Positions 52,631 through 64,000 of a stretch of 64,000 nucleotides of DNA are shown piece by piece. A program made the translations under genes and the position numbers. The notes below the pieces were generated by a model. The model was not told the DNA's origin. It worked only from the letters and a program-made list of their open reading frames with translations, and searched no databases. The DNA is from Streptomyces sp. 130 (GTDB lineage: Bacteria > Actinomycetota > Actinomycetes > Streptomycetales > Streptomycetaceae), in assembly GCF_007096885.1 (NCBI RefSeq), contig NZ_VJNO01000024.1, positions 37,848 to 101,847 on the forward strand. The letters are read 5' to 3'. Position 1 is the stretch's first letter, and every line of letters begins with the position of its first letter.

Positions 52631-54913
52631 ATGCCATCGCTACTGGGAGCCGCACCCGGATTCCGCTCCGTGGAACCCGTCGCGAGCCCTCGCTCGGTCA
52701 CACCGGGCCGCCAGCGCTGGGACGTCGGGCTCGTCGTCGGACGCCCCCGGACGGCCGAGATCCTCGCCGCCGCGCTGCGCCACATCCCCGGGATCACCGA
52801 GGCCCAGGCCAGCCCGGTCACCGGCGGGGTGCTCGTCCGGCACGACGCACGGCTGCGCGCCGCGGACGTCGGCCGGATCATCGGCCGCACCGTCGCCCGG
52901 CTCGCCCGGGACGCGGCCGGCACGGGGCGGGCGCCGGCGGACGGGTCCGCACCGGCCGCGCCCCGGGCGGACCGGGGCCTCGTCGTACGGCCGGTGCTCG
53001 CCGTCGGCGGCGGGGCCGCTGCCGGCGCCGCCCTGGTCAAGGGGTCGGCCCTGACCAGGCAGCTCGTGGCCGTCGGCGGAGTGGCGGCGGCGACCGCGGT
53101 CGTCCTGCGGAAGGCGTGGCGCGGAACGGCCGAGGCGGCCGGCCCCGACGCCGAAGGGCATCCCCTGCTGGAGATCGTCGGCCCGCATCGTCCCCGCCTC
53201 TACCGGGCCGCCGCCCTGTCCGTCGCCTGCCAGGCCGCGGAGATGGCACTCGGCACCTTCCTCGGATGGACCGGCCTGGTCCTCATCAAGGGCGAGGCGG
53301 CACCGCTGGCCGGCCTCGGCCTGACCACGGCGTCCGCCCAGCTCTGGGGCTTGGCGGGGCTGGTCGCCGCCGCCTGCGCCGCCGTCGCCGGACTCTCCTA
53401 CGCCTCGAACCTCCAGTGGCGCCGCCTCGGCCAGGACATCGAGCACGACTGGCGGGGCCGCACCTACCGACACGTCCAGCACCTCGAACTGGCCCATCTG
53501 GAGGGCGAGCGGACCAGCAGAGTGGCCGGCACCCTCACCAACGACGTCGGCCAGCTCGGCGCCTTCTTCGCGGGACCGGCCAACGACGTGCTGCAACTCG
53601 GCACCAGCCTGGCCCTCCTCGTGCCCGCGTTCCTCCTGCTGGCCCCCCAGATCGCCTGGATCGCCTTCCTCCCGATCCCGGTCATCGCCTGGCTGTCGCT
53701 GCGCCACCAGGAGAGGGCCGCGGCGGACTACGCCACCACCGGCGAACACCGCGCCAGGCTCGGCAGCCAGGTGATCAACTCCCTCGAAGCCGGCGCCACC
53801 GTCAAGAGCTTCTGCACCGAGGCGTACGAGGCCGAGCGCGTCGACCAGTTGAGCGACGCGGTCCAGGAGAGCAGCCACCGCACCGACCGCGGCACCCTCC
53901 GCCACGGCGAGACCGTCCGGGCCTGCACCACCGCTTCCATGGCCGGCACCCTGCTCATCGGCGGCCGGGCGGTCCTCGACGGCACCCTCCGCTTCGAGGT
54001 GTTCAGCCCCCTGATCGGGCTCCCCCAGATGCTGCTCATGCGGATGAGCCGGCTCGGCGGCATCGCCGACCAGTACCAGCGCACCCTCGCGTCCTACGAG
54101 CGGGTCCAGCGCCTGCGCGAGCTCCCCGTCGAGGCCGACACCGGCGAAGAACCGATTCAACTCCCCTCCGTACAAGGCGAGATCGTCCTGGACCAGGTCA
54201 CCTTCGCCTACCCCGGCCGCCCGGCGACCCTGGACAACCTCTCACTGACCATCCCGGCCGGCCGGGTCACCGCCCTGGTCGGCGCCACCGGCTCCGGCAA
54301 GACGACCATCGCCAAACTGCTCATGCGCTTCCAGGACGCCGAGTCCGGCCGGGTCCTCCTCGACGGCCGGGACGTCCAGGACCTGCGGCGGCACGACCTG
54401 CGCCACGCCATCGGCTTCGTCGCCCAGGACCCGTTCCTCTTCGACGGCAGCATCGCCGACAACATCCGCTACGGCAGCTTCGACGCCTCCGACGAGGCCG
54501 TCGTCCGCGCCACGGCCATGGCCGAGGCGCACACCTTCGTCACGACCCTGCCGAACGGCTACGACACCCTCATCGGCGAACGCGGCGCCGCGCTCTCCGG
54601 CGGCCAGCGGCAGCGGATCGCCCTGGCCCGGGCCATCCTCAAGGACTCGCCCGTCGTCATCCTGGACGAGGCGACCTCCGCCGTGGACAACGAGACGGAG
54701 GCCGCCATCCAGCGCACGCTGCACAGCTTCGCGGCGGACCGGACCATGATCGTCATCGCCCACCGCCTCTCCACCGTCCGCCACGCCGACCGCATCTACG
54801 TCCTGGACAAGGGCGGCATCGTCGCCGAGCAGGGCACCCACGACGAACTCCTCGCCCAGCACGGGCTCTACGCATCCCTCTGGCAGCTCCAGGCCGGCGA
54901 ACTCGCCGCCTGA
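52631..54913 (+). CDS. ABC exporter with HMA-like N-terminal extension
   Basis: The 760-residue protein has three parts. Residues about 25-100 (RQRWDVGLVV, AAALRHIPGI, GGVLVRHDARL) show a beta-alpha-beta pattern like heavy-metal-associated domains, but with no CxxC metal site. A stretch of about 110-165 contains one or two hydrophobic helices. From about 185 onward it is a type I exporter: six-helix domain, Walker A GATGSGKTT, VAQDPFLFDGS, LSGGQRQR, VVILDEATSAVD and the H-loop IVIAHRLSTV. ABC half-exporters are usually near 600 residues, so the extension is extra. ATG at 52631 chosen (AGGTGA upstream); a GTG at 52619 is possible. Next gene is the NRPS, so product export is a reasonable guess. 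Confidence 0.85.
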   Translation: MPSLLGAAPGFRSVEPVASPRSVTPGRQRWDVGLVVGRPRTAEILAAALRHIPGITEAQASPVTGGVLVRHDARLRAADVGRIIGRTVARLARDAAGTGRAPADGSAPAAPRADRGLVVRPVLAVGGGAAAGAALVKGSALTRQLVAVGGVAAATAVVLRKAWRGTAEAAGPDAEGHPLLEIVGPHRPRLYRAAALSVACQAAEMALGTFLGWTGLVLIKGEAAPLAGLGLTTASAQLWGLAGLVAAACAAVAGLSYASNLQWRRLGQDIEHDWRGRTYRHVQHLELAHLEGERTSRVAGTLTNDVGQLGAFFAGPANDVLQLGTSLALLVPAFLLLAPQIAWIAFLPIPVIAWLSLRHQERAAADYATTGEHRARLGSQVINSLEAGATVKSFCTEAYEAERVDQLSDAVQESSHRTDRGTLRHGETVRACTTASMAGTLLIGGRAVLDGTLRFEVFSPLIGLPQMLLMRMSRLGGIADQYQRTLASYERVQRLRELPVEADTGEEPIQLPSVQGEIVLDQVTFAYPGRPATLDNLSLTIPAGRVTALVGATGSGKTTIAKLLMRFQDAESGRVLLDGRDVQDLRRHDLRHAIGFVAQDPFLFDGSIADNIRYGSFDASDEAVVRATAMAEAHTFVTTLPNGYDTLIGERGAALSGGQRQRIALARAILKDSPVVILDEATSAVDNETEAAIQRTLHSFAADRTMIVIAHRLSTVRHADRIYVLDKGGIVAEQGTHDELLAQHGLYASLWQLQAGELAA

Positions 54914-54934
54914 CCGCAGGAAACGCCCCAACGC

Positions 54935-54961
54935 CCGGCCGCGTGACACCACCGCGGCCGG
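54935..54961. terminator. Hairpin between ABC exporter and NRPS genes
   Basis: CCGGCCGCG at 54935-54943 pairs with CGCGGCCGG at 54953-54961, loop of nine, 22 bases after the ABC stop. It may end or attenuate transcription into the NRPS gene, 45 bases further on. Confidence 0.5.
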
Positions 54962-55006
54962 TGCGCCCTGCGCGCGCATGCCCTCTCATACCTCTGGAGG
55001 TACCCC

Positions 55007-64000
<8,994 letters not shown>

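Overview
The window is high-GC actinobacterial chromosome, almost certainly Streptomyces. The evidence is the GC-rich third codon positions, a three-subunit succinate dehydrogenase, an ergothioneine operon, a mycothiol-dependent maleylpyruvate isomerase, probable DasR (dre) sites, a textbook SigR promoter in front of a thioredoxin gene, and many leaderless starts (a TANNNT-type -10 box seven bases before ATG). I saw no tRNA, rRNA, CRISPR array, insertion sequence or phage gene.

Layout. 1-3368: sdhCAB, with the sdhC start cut off by the window edge. 3421-10149: a secreted GH18 chitinase, a UvrA paralogue without the UvrB-binding domain, a HAD phosphatase, a dodecin, and an orphan sugar-binding lipoprotein. 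The chitinase and the lipoprotein each have a DasR-like operator, so they probably form part of a chitin/N-acetylglucosamine response. 10206-14567: egtABCD on the minus strand, every junction overlapping by four bases. 14715-21915: housekeeping and redox genes, including a PARG-like macrodomain protein, an orphan MazF-like toxin, a LacI regulator, thioredoxin, a disulfide oxidoreductase, a GNAT protein, a TPR protein and a pirin.

22094-42348 is a catabolic island. An IclR regulator and an MFS transporter lie next to an operon for 3-hydroxybenzoate -> gentisate -> maleylpyruvate -> fumarylpyruvate -> fumarate + pyruvate. The same operon also carries beta-ketoadipate thiolase and CoA-transferase genes, which belong to a different ring-cleavage route. 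A second, divergent locus follows. On the minus strand it has a complete P450-ferredoxin-ferredoxin reductase set with a LysR regulator. On the plus strand it has a six-gene operon: a phosphotriesterase-like pseudoenzyme, its apparently active paralogue, a flavin monooxygenase, an esterase, a metallo-beta-lactamase-fold hydrolase and a CocE-like hydrolase. Its substrate is unknown, and it is the best candidate here for an undescribed pathway.

42404-44178: rsgA with a short upstream leader ORF, and a GNAT gene. 44476-45043: a decayed type III PLP decarboxylase gene. 45139-64000 looks like the left flank of a nonribosomal peptide cluster: a stand-alone KAS III, an oligopeptide-type ABC transporter with a permease-ATPase fusion, a DUF5132-like protein, an ABC exporter with an unusual N-terminal HMA-like extension, and an NRPS gene open at the window edge (C-A-PCP-C-A-PCP-C-A...). 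The second A domain carries the classic threonine code. A segment of at least 303 bp is repeated identically in the first and third A domains.
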